From: Terriglobia bacterium | GTDB taxonomy: Bacteria; Acidobacteriota; Terriglobia; Bryobacterales; Bryobacteraceae | NCBI GenBank assembly: GCA_021325235.1 | Contig: JAJPHN010000032.1 | Span: 1-64,000, forward strand | Direction: 5' to 3' | DNA: 64,000 bases | The notes under the pieces: model-generated | Told to the model about the DNA's origin: nothing | The model's database searches: none | The model's input: the letters and a program-made list of their open reading frames with translations, nothing else | Translations under genes and position numbers: made by a program | In this document: one piece after another, positions 33,748 through 42,919 of the stretch | Layout: every line of letters starts with the position of its first letter | Numbering within the stretch: position 1 is the stretch's first letter

Positions 33748-35849
33748 TGGCGAATTCCAACCTGGCTTAGCAGCCACGCATATTCAAAGGCCGTATCTTT
33801 GAGCTTGTCGTAACGGCCGGAAGCGCCGCCATGACCGGCCGGGTCCATCTTGATCTTCAGGAGAAGCGGATTCGAGTCGGTTTTGAGCGTGCGCAGGCGT
33901 GCTACGTATTTCGCGGGCTCCCAGTACATGACCTGGCTGTCGTTGAAACTGGTGGTCACGAGCATGGCGGGATAGGCACGCTTCTCAAGATTGTCGTACG
34001 GACTGTACGTCTTCATGTAATCGTACGCAGGCTTCTCGTTGGGATTGCCCCATTCAAGATATTCGCCGACGGTGAGGGGAAGGGAAGCGTCCATCATGGT
34101 ATTCATCACATCGACGAAGGGCACAGCCAAGTGAACGGCGCGAAACAGATCGGGCCGCAGGTTGACCACCGCGCCCATCAGCAGACCTCCGGCGCTGCCG
34201 CCTTCGATCACGAGTTTGTCGCTGGCGGTCCATTTATTCGTGATCAGATATTGAGCGCAGTCGACGAAGTCATTGAAGGTGTTCTTCTTCTTCATCAACA
34301 TGCCATCCTCCCGCCACTGCTCGCCCATCTCATCGCCGCCCCGAATGTGGGCGATCGCGTATGCCATGCCGCGATCGAGCAGCACCAAACGCGCTGGCGA
34401 GAACGTGGCCGACATTCCGATGCCGTAAGAGCCGTAGGCGTAGAGGAAGAGCGGCGAAGTGCCGTTGCGCTTGTAGCCCTTCTTATAAACGATCGAGATC
34501 GGCACACGCACACCGTCGCGCGCAGTGGCCCAGAGCCGTTCCGAAGCGTACTCGGAGGAATTGTATCCGCCCGGGACTTCCTGCCGTTTCAGGAGATGCG
34601 ACCTGCCGCTTGCCACTTCATAATCGAACACACTTGGCGGGGTCACGAAGCTCTGATAGGTATAGCGGTACGTGGTGGACTCGTACTCGGGTGTGCTGCC
34701 CGGAAAGACCGAGTAGACCGGCTCAGGAAATTCGATGGAAGTCCATTTGTGCTGGCCGAAATCGTAAACGCGCAGATGGTTGAGCGCTTCAGATTTCTCG
34801 AGCACGACGGCGAAATCTTTGAACAGATCCGTCTCTTCGATGAGCCTCCCGTTCTCGGCCGGGACGAAGGATTTCCAGTGCTGCGGCGACGGATCGCTCT
34901 CGGGAGCGGTGACGATCTCGAAGTCTTTGGCATGTTTGTTCGTTCGAATGTAAAACAGATCTTCGCGATGGTCCACGTAATACCGGTGCTTGGGCTCGCG
35001 AGGCAGAAATACGGCGAAGTCGCGGTCGGGAGTGTGAGCGTTCAGGTAGCGGAATTCCGTTGTGTCTTTGCTGCCGATATGCAGCAGGAGAAACTTGCGA
35101 TCGCGTGTTTTGGAAAGCCCGATATCGTATAGCTCGTCTGTCTCGTCGTAGATGGGCTCGAAGTGTTCCGATCCCAGCATGTGGCGAAGCAATTTGTCCG
35201 AGCGCTTCGTAACGGCATCTTCGGTGGTGAGAAACAGTGTTTTGTTATCGGCCGCCCACTCGACAGACGTGACGCGCTGGGTCGTGTCGGGCAGTGTCTG
35301 GCCGCTGCGCAGATCTTTGACCTGCAGAACGTATTGGCGGAAACCGGTGTAATCGACGGTGTAGGCCAGCAGATTCTGATCATCACTCACGGCGAACGCG
35401 TCAAGGCCGATGAATTTGTGTCCTTTGCCGAGCTCGTTCAGATCGAGCAGAATTTCTTCCGCAGCCTGCATGCTGCCTTTGCGCCGGCAGTGAATCGGAT
35501 ACTGTTTGCCTTCTTCGGTACGAGTGTAATAGAGATAGTCACCACGCTTGACGGGCACGCTCAGATCGGTCTGCTTGATGTGGCTCAGCATCTCGTTATA
35601 CAGCGCGCCGGCGAAGGGCGCAAGATCTTTCGTCATCGCCTCGGTGTACGCGTTTTCCTCTTCCAGATATTTGCGCACTTCGGGATTTGTTTTTTCACGC
35701 AGCCAGAAATACGGATCGACCACCGTTTCGCCGTGACGCACCTCACGATGGTCCGTCTGCGGTGCGCGCGGCGGCTCGGGATTTGCTGTATCGGAAAGGA
35801 TGGCGGACGGCGTAAGCGACATGATCAGTAGAAGCGTTCTCACGATCAT
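33744..35849 (-). CDS. Oligopeptidase B-like prolyl oligopeptidase (S9A)
   Basis: A 701-residue serine peptidase with an N-terminal signal-like segment (about 1-20), a seven-bladed beta-propeller (about 70-400) and a C-terminal alpha/beta hydrolase. The catalytic triad is visible: Ser552 in GGSAGG, Asp637 in TTSFNDSQV and His673 in DPAGHGGASG. The signal suggests periplasmic or membrane-near action on short peptides. It is preceded by ribE (63-nt gap) and coupled to the micro-ORF. Confidence 0.92.
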   Translation of the reverse strand: MIVRTLLLIMSLTPSAILSDTANPEPPRAPQTDHREVRHGETVVDPYFWLREKTNPEVRKYLEEENAYTEAMTKDLAPFAGALYNEMLSHIKQTDLSVPVKRGDYLYYTRTEEGKQYPIHCRRKGSMQAAEEILLDLNELGKGHKFIGLDAFAVSDDQNLLAYTVDYTGFRQYVLQVKDLRSGQTLPDTTQRVTSVEWAADNKTLFLTTEDAVTKRSDKLLRHMLGSEHFEPIYDETDELYDIGLSKTRDRKFLLLHIGSKDTTEFRYLNAHTPDRDFAVFLPREPKHRYYVDHREDLFYIRTNKHAKDFEIVTAPESDPSPQHWKSFVPAENGRLIEETDLFKDFAVVLEKSEALNHLRVYDFGQHKWTSIEFPEPVYSVFPGSTPEYESTTYRYTYQSFVTPPSVFDYEVASGRSHLLKRQEVPGGYNSSEYASERLWATARDGVRVPISIVYKKGYKRNGTSPLFLYAYGSYGIGMSATFSPARLVLLDRGMAYAIAHIRGGDEMGEQWREDGMLMKKKNTFNDFVDCAQYLITNKWTASDKLVIEGGSAGGLLMGAVVNLRPDLFRAVHLAVPFVDVMNTMMDASLPLTVGEYLEWGNPNEKPAYDYMKTYSPYDNLEKRAYPAMLVTTSFNDSQVMYWEPAKYVARLRTLKTDSNPLLLKIKMDPAGHGGASGRYDKLKDTAFEYAWLLSQVGIRQ

Positions 35850-35912
35850 TATGGCGGCCCTTCCGTGCCGGAAATGCTGGATGTGAGTATACTGTTTCGG
35901 AATCGAACCGGA

Positions 35913-36506
35913 TCAGCTGCGCGGCAGCAGCTTTTCGATGTGCTTGGCCAGAATGTCCACTTCGAGATTCACCCGCGAGCCTTTGCTGCGGCCATGAAGC
36001 GCGGTGTGCTCATAGGTGTACGGGAGGATCGTAAAGCCAGCGATTCCTTCGTCGAGTTCCGCGATCGTCAAACTGATCCCATCCACCGCTACCGAACCTT
36101 TGCTGACGATGTAACGGTCGAGGTCAGGCGGGATGCGAATGCGGAGCCACCAGTTGCCGCCGCCGATCTGCTCGAGTGAAGCGATCTCGGTGGTCGCGTC
36201 CACGTGGCCCAGCACGAAATGGCCGTCCAGCCGGCTGTCTGCCCGGAGCGGCCGCTCGAGATTCACCAGCGCGCCGCTTTTCAGATCGCCCAGATTGGTA
36301 CGCCGCAGCGTCTCGGGGGAAATCTCGGCGGTCCATGAACTTTCGGACACTTCAATCGCGGTCAAACAAGCGCCGTTTACCGCGATGCTCGCGCCTGGCG
36401 ATGTCCCTTCGAGTACTTTGGCGCAGGAGATCCGAATGCGAGCGCCGGTGGCCAGCGGATGGAAATCCGCAATGGAACCGACTTCTTCGATGATCCCTGT
36501 AAACAT
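35913..36506 (-). CDS. ribE: Riboflavin synthase, alpha chain
   Basis: A 197-residue enzyme that dismutates two lumazine molecules into riboflavin. Two similar lumazine-binding halves are visible (MFTGIIEEVG, VNGACLTA in the first half and GHVDATTEI, VDGISLTIAE in the second). The ATG directly follows the ribD stop. No ribH or ribA is in the window. Confidence 0.95.
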   Translation of the reverse strand: MFTGIIEEVGSIADFHPLATGARIRISCAKVLEGTSPGASIAVNGACLTAIEVSESSWTAEISPETLRRTNLGDLKSGALVNLERPLRADSRLDGHFVLGHVDATTEIASLEQIGGGNWWLRIRIPPDLDRYIVSKGSVAVDGISLTIAELDEGIAGFTILPYTYEHTALHGRSKGSRVNLEVDILAKHIEKLLPRS

Positions 36507-37607
36507 CTATTTGTTCTTCACCAGGTAGGCTTCCACCGCAAATTCATCCTGTGAAATCGGGTGAAGCTGTAAGCGGTCGAGCAGCATGGCGTCAGCACGG
36601 CGCATGCGTCCGGTTCCGCCCGCCACTGGCAAGCTCTTCAAGCCTCCCAGAATCTTCGGTGCGTAATAGAAAAGAATCTTGTCGGCAATCTGCCCGTCCA
36701 GCATGGTCCAGTTGACATGACTTCCCGCTTCCACCATGAGCGACAGATAGCGTTCGCTTGCGAGCAGGTCGAGCAGTTTGCGGGGATCGGTTCGTCCGGT
36801 GGTGCCGTCCGCGATGAAGACTCGCACGCCCGCTGACTCGAGCGCTTTTCGTCTCTCGGCCGGAGCGGAGGACGTCCCTACAATCATGACGTCGTTCTGC
36901 GCACCGGAGACGATTTTCGAATGCAGTGGAATGCGCAGCTGTGAGTCGAGCACGATGCGCAGCAGAGGCCGGCTGCGCGGCAGTCCTGAGCGGTCGGTGA
37001 GCAGGCAGTCGTCTTCGAGCACCGTTCCAAGACCGGTGAGAATCGCATCCGAGAAATGGCGGACCTGCTGCACATCGCGGCGAGCAATCTCGCTCGTAAT
37101 CCAACCGACGTTATCCTGCGGCGCGGCAATTTTTCCGTCCAGCGTCAGCGCAGCCTTCACGGTTACCAGTGGTTTACCGGTGCGCATGAAGTGGACGTAG
37201 GGTTCATTCAGCCGTTCGGCAAATACCCGGGCTTCCTCGTCGAGATCGACTTCGACACCGGCTGCCCGCAGCTTTGCGAAACCTTGTCCGGCGACCTGCG
37301 GATTCGGATCCTGCATTGCTGCCACGACACGCGTCACGCCCGCTGCGATCACCTGATCGGCACACGGCCCGGTACGTCCCTGATGCGAGCAGGGCTCGAG
37401 GGTCACATACAAGGTTCCGCCACGGGCCGCCTCGCGAGCTTCGCGCAGAGCTACGACTTCCGCGTGATCCTTGTGCGACCAGAGATGAAAACCGCGGCCG
37501 ACCTCGCGCCCATCATTCACGACGAGGGCGCCTACGGTGGGATTCGGGCTTGTCTGCCCGCGGCCCTGCTCGGCCAGCTTCAGCGCCTCCTGCATGTACC
37601 GGTTCAT
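36507..37607 (-). CDS. ribD: Bifunctional riboflavin deaminase/reductase
   Basis: A 366-residue RibD: an N-terminal deaminase domain (1-150) with zinc ligands in HAEV (His48, Glu50) and [11 protein letters not shown] (Cys73, Cys82), then a reductase domain (about 150-366) with [12 protein letters not shown]. It catalyses deamination and side-chain reduction in riboflavin synthesis. It starts 9 nt after the ftsY stop and is followed directly by ribE. No room for an FMN riboswitch is left between ftsY and ribD. Confidence 0.95.
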   Translation of the reverse strand: MNRYMQEALKLAEQGRGQTSPNPTVGALVVNDGREVGRGFHLWSHKDHAEVVALREAREAARGGTLYVTLEPCSHQGRTGPCADQVIAAGVTRVVAAMQDPNPQVAGQGFAKLRAAGVEVDLDEEARVFAERLNEPYVHFMRTGKPLVTVKAALTLDGKIAAPQDNVGWITSEIARRDVQQVRHFSDAILTGLGTVLEDDCLLTDRSGLPRSRPLLRIVLDSQLRIPLHSKIVSGAQNDVMIVGTSSAPAERRKALESAGVRVFIADGTTGRTDPRKLLDLLASERYLSLMVEAGSHVNWTMLDGQIADKILFYYAPKILGGLKSLPVAGGTGRMRRADAMLLDRLQLHPISQDEFAVEAYLVKNK

Positions 37608-37616
37608 CGGGGCGCC

Positions 37617-38567
37617 TCAGTCGAAGAGCGATTCCACAAAGCGCTCCGGCTCAAACGGCAGCAGATCGTCGATCTTTTCGCCGACCCCGATAAAGCGTAT
37701 GGGCAGGTTCAGCTCGCGGGCAATGGCCACCACCACGCCGCCTTTGGCCGTGCCGTCGAGCTTGGTCAGAATGATCCCGGTCACACCGGCCGACTCGGTG
37801 AACTTCCGCGCTTGCTCCAGGCCGTTTTGGCCGGTGGTGGCGTCCATCACGAGCCAGACTTCGTGCGGAGCACCCGGCACCACGCGCTGGCAGGTGCGGC
37901 GCATCTTCTCGAGCTCGGCCATCAGGTTCTCTTTGGTGTGCAGGCGTCCGGCCGTGTCGATGATCACGTAATCGACGCCGCGCGCTTTCGCCGCCTGTAG
38001 CGCATCGAAGACCACCGCGCTCGGATCAGCGCCGGTTTTCTGACGAATCAGATCCACCCGGGCGCGTTCGGCCCAGACTTCGAGTTGCTCGATGGCGGCC
38101 GCGCGAAATGTGTCCGCTGCGCAAAGCAGAACTTTGCGGCCCTCGCCCAGAAAGCGGTGCGCCAGTTTGCCGATGGTCGTCGTTTTGCCGGCGCCGTTGA
38201 TACCGACCAGCATTACTACCGCAGGCGGAGTCCGGACCACATGAACCGGGGTTTCCGAGGCGCGCAACGTCTCGAGCAACTGCTCGCGAATGAGGCCGCG
38301 GATTTCGGTAGCATCGCCGGTCGAGCGCCGATCGATGCTGACACGGATGCGTTCGAGGATGTCCTGAACTGTTCGAACGCCGAGATCGGCGGTAATCAGC
38401 GTATATTCGAGTTCTTCGAGCAGCTCGGCATCGATCTCTTTTCTGCCCGAGAGCACATCCTCAATGCGATCGACCAGCCCGGAGCGCGTCTTCTGAATTC
38501 CGGCCTTCAGGCGGTCGAGCAGATTGGGTTCCGTGGGAACGGATCCGAATAGAGTCTGAATGGCCAT
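37617..38567 (-). CDS. ftsY: Signal recognition particle receptor FtsY
   Basis: A 316-residue SRP-receptor GTPase. NG domain: helical N-part (about 15-100), P-loop GINGAGKTT (122-130), DTAGR (204-208) and TKLDG (268-272). The acidic A domain of E. coli FtsY is missing, as in many shorter FtsY proteins. First gene of the minus-strand chain ftsY-ribD-ribE-oligopeptidase-micro-ORF-transporter. Confidence 0.95.
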   Translation of the reverse strand: MAIQTLFGSVPTEPNLLDRLKAGIQKTRSGLVDRIEDVLSGRKEIDAELLEELEYTLITADLGVRTVQDILERIRVSIDRRSTGDATEIRGLIREQLLETLRASETPVHVVRTPPAVVMLVGINGAGKTTTIGKLAHRFLGEGRKVLLCAADTFRAAAIEQLEVWAERARVDLIRQKTGADPSAVVFDALQAAKARGVDYVIIDTAGRLHTKENLMAELEKMRRTCQRVVPGAPHEVWLVMDATTGQNGLEQARKFTESAGVTGIILTKLDGTAKGGVVVAIARELNLPIRFIGVGEKIDDLLPFEPERFVESLFD

Positions 38568-38686
38568 GAAGAGGACGGGGTGGACGGCTGAAACGCGAGC
38601 GCCTCCCCCGAATTGGCTTCAGTTTAACAGGCACATGCGTTTCGTCGGCAGAGCGATTCGCTCGTGAGGCAACTTACAATGAAGCG

Positions 38687-40126
38687 ATGGCCGTGCCCGT
38701 TCAACCGAAGACTCGCCGCCGCCTCGCCGCCCTTTTTTCGGTCCCACTGGCTTTCAGCCTGGTGTTTTTCTTCGTCAACCAGGCCTCGGAGCATCGCGAG
38801 ACGCGGCTGCTCGAAGTACAGCGGCTGGCGGGCTGCGTCACACAGCTCCGGGCGCACGCACGCGACTCGGAATCGGGCGAGCGTGGATTTTTCCTTACCG
38901 GCGATCCGCGCTTTCTGGAACCTCTGCAGGTTGCCAACGACTCGCTTTCCGAATGGCAGCGCCAGATCCGCTCCTATGCGGCCGAGCGTCCGGAGTACCG
39001 CGCCGATAGCGAACGGCTCATACGGCTCGTGAATCAGCGTTTTGCGGAAGCCTGGGACGGGGTGGGTCGGAAACGCTCGGGCGCGTTCACTCCCGAGACT
39101 CTGATTGCCCACCTGAACCATGAGCAGGACACGATGGACCAGGTCCGGATCCTTTCTCGCGACTTGCTGAAGCGCCTCAGCAAAGAGGAGTTCGCCATCC
39201 TCGATTCTCAGCAGCGCTATGCGCGCGGGAGTTTCGTTTTCTTCTTCATCGGCTCGCTGCTGATGATTGGAGTCATTATCTGGCTGTACTACGCGCTGCT
39301 GCGTTATCTGGCTGAGCGCGACATTGCCAACGCCAAGCTGCGCAGCGTGAATACGGATCTGGAAGGGCGTATTGAAGAGCGCACGCGCGATCTGATGCAG
39401 ACCAATGAAGAGCTACAGCAGTTTGCGTATCTGGCAAGTCATGATCTGCAGGAGCCGCTGCGTACGGTCACCAGTTTCTCCCAGCTGTTGGCGGTGCGCT
39501 ATCAGGGACGGCTCGATGCGGAAGCGGATGAATTCATCGGATACATCGTGAATTCCTCGCGGCGCATGACCGAGCTCATCAACGGAATCCTCGCACTGGT
39601 GCGTCTGCGGAAAGCTCCGTTGCCCACCGAACGAGTCTCTTTTGAAAAGCTGCTTGAACAGGCCGAGGTTAGTCTGCAGGCCGCCATTCGCGAGAGCGGC
39701 GCCGAAATCGAGCATGGAACGCTTCCGGCACTGATGGTGGATCCGGTACAGCTCTCGCAGGTGTTGCAGAATCTGATCTCGAACGCGATCAAGTACCGCC
39801 GCGACGAGCCACCCCGCATTCGGATTGCGGCGCGCCGGGAAGGCCGCGAATGGGTATTTTCCGTAGCCGATAATGCTCAGGGATTTGATCCGCAGTTCGC
39901 CGAGCGTATCTTCGGGCTTTTCCAGCGCCTGCACAGCCGGGAAGTGGACGGAACCGGAATGGGCCTGGCGATCGCGCGCAAGATCATCGAGCGGCACGGC
40001 GGCCGCATCTGGGCGGAGTCGGTCCCCGGCGTGGGATCCACGTTTTATTTCAGCCTGCCCATAGCTCTGGAGGAAAGTAAGGCGGAGACGTCCGAACTCG
40101 CCGGATCATTCATTTCCAAAATTTAA
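38687..40126 (+). CDS. CHASE3 domain sensor histidine kinase
   Basis: A 479-residue membrane kinase: TM1 (13-30), an extracytoplasmic CHASE3 domain (about 35-180, with ARDSESGERGFFLTGD), TM2 (183-203), HisKA with His252 (ASHDLQEPLRT) and HATPase with N-box NLISNAIKYR. The G1 box reads DNAQGFD (395-401), with Ala for the usual Gly, while G2 GTGMGLAIARK is normal. It diverges from ftsY. No receiver gene is adjacent. Confidence 0.9.
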   Translation: MAVPVQPKTRRRLAALFSVPLAFSLVFFFVNQASEHRETRLLEVQRLAGCVTQLRAHARDSESGERGFFLTGDPRFLEPLQVANDSLSEWQRQIRSYAAERPEYRADSERLIRLVNQRFAEAWDGVGRKRSGAFTPETLIAHLNHEQDTMDQVRILSRDLLKRLSKEEFAILDSQQRYARGSFVFFFIGSLLMIGVIIWLYYALLRYLAERDIANAKLRSVNTDLEGRIEERTRDLMQTNEELQQFAYLASHDLQEPLRTVTSFSQLLAVRYQGRLDAEADEFIGYIVNSSRRMTELINGILALVRLRKAPLPTERVSFEKLLEQAEVSLQAAIRESGAEIEHGTLPALMVDPVQLSQVLQNLISNAIKYRRDEPPRIRIAARREGREWVFSVADNAQGFDPQFAERIFGLFQRLHSREVDGTGMGLAIARKIIERHGGRIWAESVPGVGSTFYFSLPIALEESKAETSELAGSFISKI

Positions 40127-40188
40127 GCCGAGAACAGCCTAAAGCCCGACGCACCTTCCGCCGATGGACTCATCGAGGAAGAAAACGC

Positions 40189-40728
40189 TTGGCACAAATT
40201 TTAGAATTCTCGCAGCTTCGGGCCGGCCGGTCACAGACCAACGAAACCGTCTGCTGCTATTGCGACGCGGCGCGTACCGCACGCGAGCACTTTGCCGGAC
40301 AACTAAAGGACCTGTACCGGACGTCGTCAAAGCCGCGCGTTCTCTGTCTGGAAACGCTCGAGGGCGGCATTCCGGCGATCCCGGGCGGCTGGGATCTGAT
40401 CTATTCGGCGAGCTTCTTCAATTCGCTGCCCAATCCGGCTGCACGGCAGGTGGTGAAGAGCGCTGTGGCGCGACTGGGTCCCTCGGGAAGGCTGCTGATC
40501 GCGAATGTGCGGCCGGAGGTGCGCCTGGAGCGGTGCCCGCTTTGCCAGAAGTCCGGCTCGATTCACCGCGGTGAGATCGCCATGATCGAGCTGGCCAAAG
40601 ATCTGCCCGCCGACTCCGTCACCGGACAACTGATTTTCCGCGACCGGCTCGGTCTGAACACCTATCTCGAACTGCACAAGAACGCGACTGTGCTGGCCGA
40701 GTTACTGCCGCTGCGAAAGATTGGCTGA
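40189..40728 (+). CDS. Methyltransferase-like protein with Cys clusters
   Basis: A 179-residue protein. The second half of a class I methyltransferase fold is recognisable (GWDLIYSASFFNSLPNPAAR and then LGPSGRLLIANV), but the first glycine-rich SAM loop is weak. Two cysteine groups (CCYCD near 22-26 and RCPLC near 114) may bind metal. The start is TTG with GAGGA about 10 nt upstream. Function not known; activity as a methyltransferase is doubtful. Confidence 0.6.
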   Translation: MAQILEFSQLRAGRSQTNETVCCYCDAARTAREHFAGQLKDLYRTSSKPRVLCLETLEGGIPAIPGGWDLIYSASFFNSLPNPAARQVVKSAVARLGPSGRLLIANVRPEVRLERCPLCQKSGSIHRGEIAMIELAKDLPADSVTGQLIFRDRLGLNTYLELHKNATVLAELLPLRKIG

Positions 40729-40733
40729 GTGAT

Positions 40734-40759
40734 GGAAAAGGCTCGCGCCTTTACGAGCC
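40734..40759 (-). terminator. Intrinsic terminator overlapping the stop of the next gene
   Basis: Minus strand: GGCTCG (40759-40754), 8-nt loop that contains the TAA stop codon, CGAGCC (40745-40740), then TTTTCC. A compact rho-independent terminator for the 91-residue membrane protein gene. Confidence 0.6.
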
Positions 40760-41026
40760 GTCCGAGCCCTGCAGTTTCACCAGCTTGTTGTACAGGTCCA
40801 AAATCAGGAAGGTTGGGGCCCACTGTCCTACGAACAGCGCCGCGTGATCCTTACCCGTCATCTTGAATCCAAGCGATCCGGCAATCGAGCCGAAGGCCGC
40901 CCATAAGAACCAGTCGGAGGGCATCCTGGCGGTCTGCTGTTCGATACTGCGCGCCACCACTCCTTCGCGATGCTCTTCGCGCGCACCAGTCTCCGGCTCT
41001 GTTTTAGCGAAATCCTGATAATTCAT
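40751..41026 (-). CDS. Small membrane protein, acidobacterial type
   Basis: A 91-residue protein with a charged N-terminus and two short hydrophobic stretches (FLWAAFGSIAGSLGF and FVGQWAPTFLILDLY). Proteins with MPSDWFLWAAFGSIAGSL recur in acidobacterial genomes, without known function. ATG 41026 has GGGGAG 5 nt upstream, and a longer start at 41047 is possible. Ends inside its own terminator. Confidence 0.6.
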   Translation of the reverse strand: MNYQDFAKTEPETGAREEHREGVVARSIEQQTARMPSDWFLWAAFGSIAGSLGFKMTGKDHAALFVGQWAPTFLILDLYNKLVKLQGSDGS

Positions 41027-41117
41027 CTCATCTCCCCGGCCATTCATCAGCCTCGTCTGTCAGATTCCGTTTCGCCGCCGGCGGTATCGGCCATAATGGG
41101 ACGAATAATTACTAGCC

Positions 41118-41903
41118 TTGCGACTTGCCGCTGTTTGCGTTTTCGGTTTGCTCATGATTGGCGCGCCGCCTTTGAATGCGGCCGATTGGCGCCTGATCTG
41201 GAGCGATGAATTCAACGGGAAGGCTCATTCTTTGCCGGATCCCTCTAAATGGACGTACGATCTGGGTGCGGGCGGCTGGGGCAACGAGGAGCTGGAAACC
41301 TACACGAAGGATCCGCAGAATGTTTCGCAGGATGGTAAAGGCCACTTGGTCATCTGGGCGAGGAAAGACCATGGATCATACACCTCGGCGCGGCTGAAGA
41401 CACAGGGCAAGTTTACGGTCGAGTACGGCAAGATCGCGGTTCGCATGAAGATTCCGCACGGGCAGGGAATTTGGCCCGCTTTCTGGATGCTGGGATCGGA
41501 TATCGAGAAAGTGGGCTGGCCCTCCTGTGGAGAGATTGACATCATGGAGAACATCGGAAAAGAGCCGGATATTGTGCACGGCACAGTGCACGGCCCGGGC
41601 TATTCCGGGGCAAAAGGAATCGGGCATCCGTTTACGCATTCGAAGCCACTCTGGTCGGATTTCCACGTCTACGAAGTGGATTGGGCGCCCGGCTCGATCA
41701 CCTTCCTGTTCGATGAGCATCCGTATTTCACCGTGACTCCGCGCGACCTTCCTGCCGGCACACACTGGGTCTACGATCACGCGTTTTTCCTGCTGCTGAA
41801 TCTGGCGATCGGGGGACAGTGGCCCGGGAATCCCGATCAGACCACGCACTTTCCGCAGAAGATGATTGTGGACTGGGTTCGCGTCTGGCAGAAAGCGGAA
41901 TGA
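41118..41903 (+). CDS. Secreted glycoside hydrolase family 16 endoglucanase
   Basis: A 261-residue enzyme with a signal peptide (about 1-21) and the GH16 catalytic motif GEIDIMENIG, with nucleophile Glu139, Asp141 and acid/base Glu144. Aromatic substrate residues (GIWPAFWMLG) are in place. GH16 enzymes of this kind cut beta-1,3 or mixed-linked beta-glucans. The start is TTG. The stop overlaps the next start (ATGA). Confidence 0.9.
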   Translation: MRLAAVCVFGLLMIGAPPLNAADWRLIWSDEFNGKAHSLPDPSKWTYDLGAGGWGNEELETYTKDPQNVSQDGKGHLVIWARKDHGSYTSARLKTQGKFTVEYGKIAVRMKIPHGQGIWPAFWMLGSDIEKVGWPSCGEIDIMENIGKEPDIVHGTVHGPGYSGAKGIGHPFTHSKPLWSDFHVYEVDWAPGSITFLFDEHPYFTVTPRDLPAGTHWVYDHAFFLLLNLAIGGQWPGNPDQTTHFPQKMIVDWVRVWQKAE

Positions 41904-42916
41904 CGCGGCGCAAGGCGCTGGCACTGTTTGCCTCATCAGCGCTGCGCGCAACAAACGCTCATTCGTATCAAACGCCGTACAAGCTGAACCGGCTCGTTCT
42001 GGCGGGCTCCGGAGTGAAAGGCGATTTCGACGAGAAAGCGGTCGATTGCCCGTTCGTTTTTCATCACCAGGGCCGGTTTTACATGACGTATATCGGCTTC
42101 GACGGAACCGGTTACCAGACAGGCCTCGCCAGTTCCGACGATCTTGTGAACTGGCGGCGCGAAGGGTGCATCCTTCGGCGGGATCCGTCATCGGCGGTGA
42201 CCCGCTACAACATCGCGATGAACTGGATTGTTCGCGAAAACGCGATCGCGTCACCCGGAGCTCTGAAACGGGTTCGCGGCAGATTCCTGGGTGCCTACCA
42301 CGCATATCCAAATGCCGGATATGAGCAAGGGCCGGCGGTTATCGGGCTGTGCTGGAGCCGGGATCTGCGCAACTGGCAGCTGGATCGGCCCTGCCTGGAT
42401 GCCGAAAGCGGAGCGGCCTGGGAGCGCGGCGGATTGTACAAGCCTTGCCTGGTCGAGCACGCCGGTATGTTCTACCTCTTCTACAACGCCAAAACACAGG
42501 AGAAGCGCTGGCATGAGCAAACCGGGGTGGCTACCTCTCGCGACTTGACGAAGTGGACGCGATACGCAGCCAACCCGATTCTGCGCAACGGCACCGAGGC
42601 GACCTGGGACGACCGGTTCGCAAGCGATCCGTGCGTGCTGCTCGACGGACACCGCTGGCTGCTGTTTTACTTCGGCCTCGATAGCGCCGGCAAAGCTCGC
42701 GATCTGCTCGCCACCGGCAGCGGTCCGTTCGAGTTTGCGAAATCGGGTGAGATTCTGGTGGACATCGGACCGCCCGGATCCGTCGATTCGACGTACGCGC
42801 ATAAGCCATCGCTGATCTCGCATGGCGGTGCGCTGTACCATTTCTACTGCGCCGTGTCGGGCAAGTGGCCGAACGAGGTTCGCGGGATCAGTGTGGCGCG
42901 TTCGAAGCCCTGGTGA
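41900..42916 (+). CDS. GH43-like five-bladed propeller glycosidase
   Basis: A 338-residue protein with a twin-arginine-like export signal (MTRRKALALFASSAL) and a five-bladed beta-propeller typical of GH43/GH117/GH130-like enzymes: KAVDCPFVFHHQGRFYMTYIG, then VEHAGMFYLFYNAK, then SDPCVLLDGHRWLLFYFG. The catalytic residues cannot be assigned by eye. Its start overlaps the GH16 stop, so both likely act on one polysaccharide outside the cytoplasm. Confidence 0.75.
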   Translation: MTRRKALALFASSALRATNAHSYQTPYKLNRLVLAGSGVKGDFDEKAVDCPFVFHHQGRFYMTYIGFDGTGYQTGLASSDDLVNWRREGCILRRDPSSAVTRYNIAMNWIVRENAIASPGALKRVRGRFLGAYHAYPNAGYEQGPAVIGLCWSRDLRNWQLDRPCLDAESGAAWERGGLYKPCLVEHAGMFYLFYNAKTQEKRWHEQTGVATSRDLTKWTRYAANPILRNGTEATWDDRFASDPCVLLDGHRWLLFYFGLDSAGKARDLLATGSGPFEFAKSGEILVDIGPPGSVDSTYAHKPSLISHGGALYHFYCAVSGKWPNEVRGISVARSKPW

Positions 42917-42919
42917 AGC

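Noticed and set aside
37608-37616. FMN riboswitch before ribD
   Set aside because: Only 9 nt separate ftsY and ribD and no RFN-like structure was seen before ftsY.
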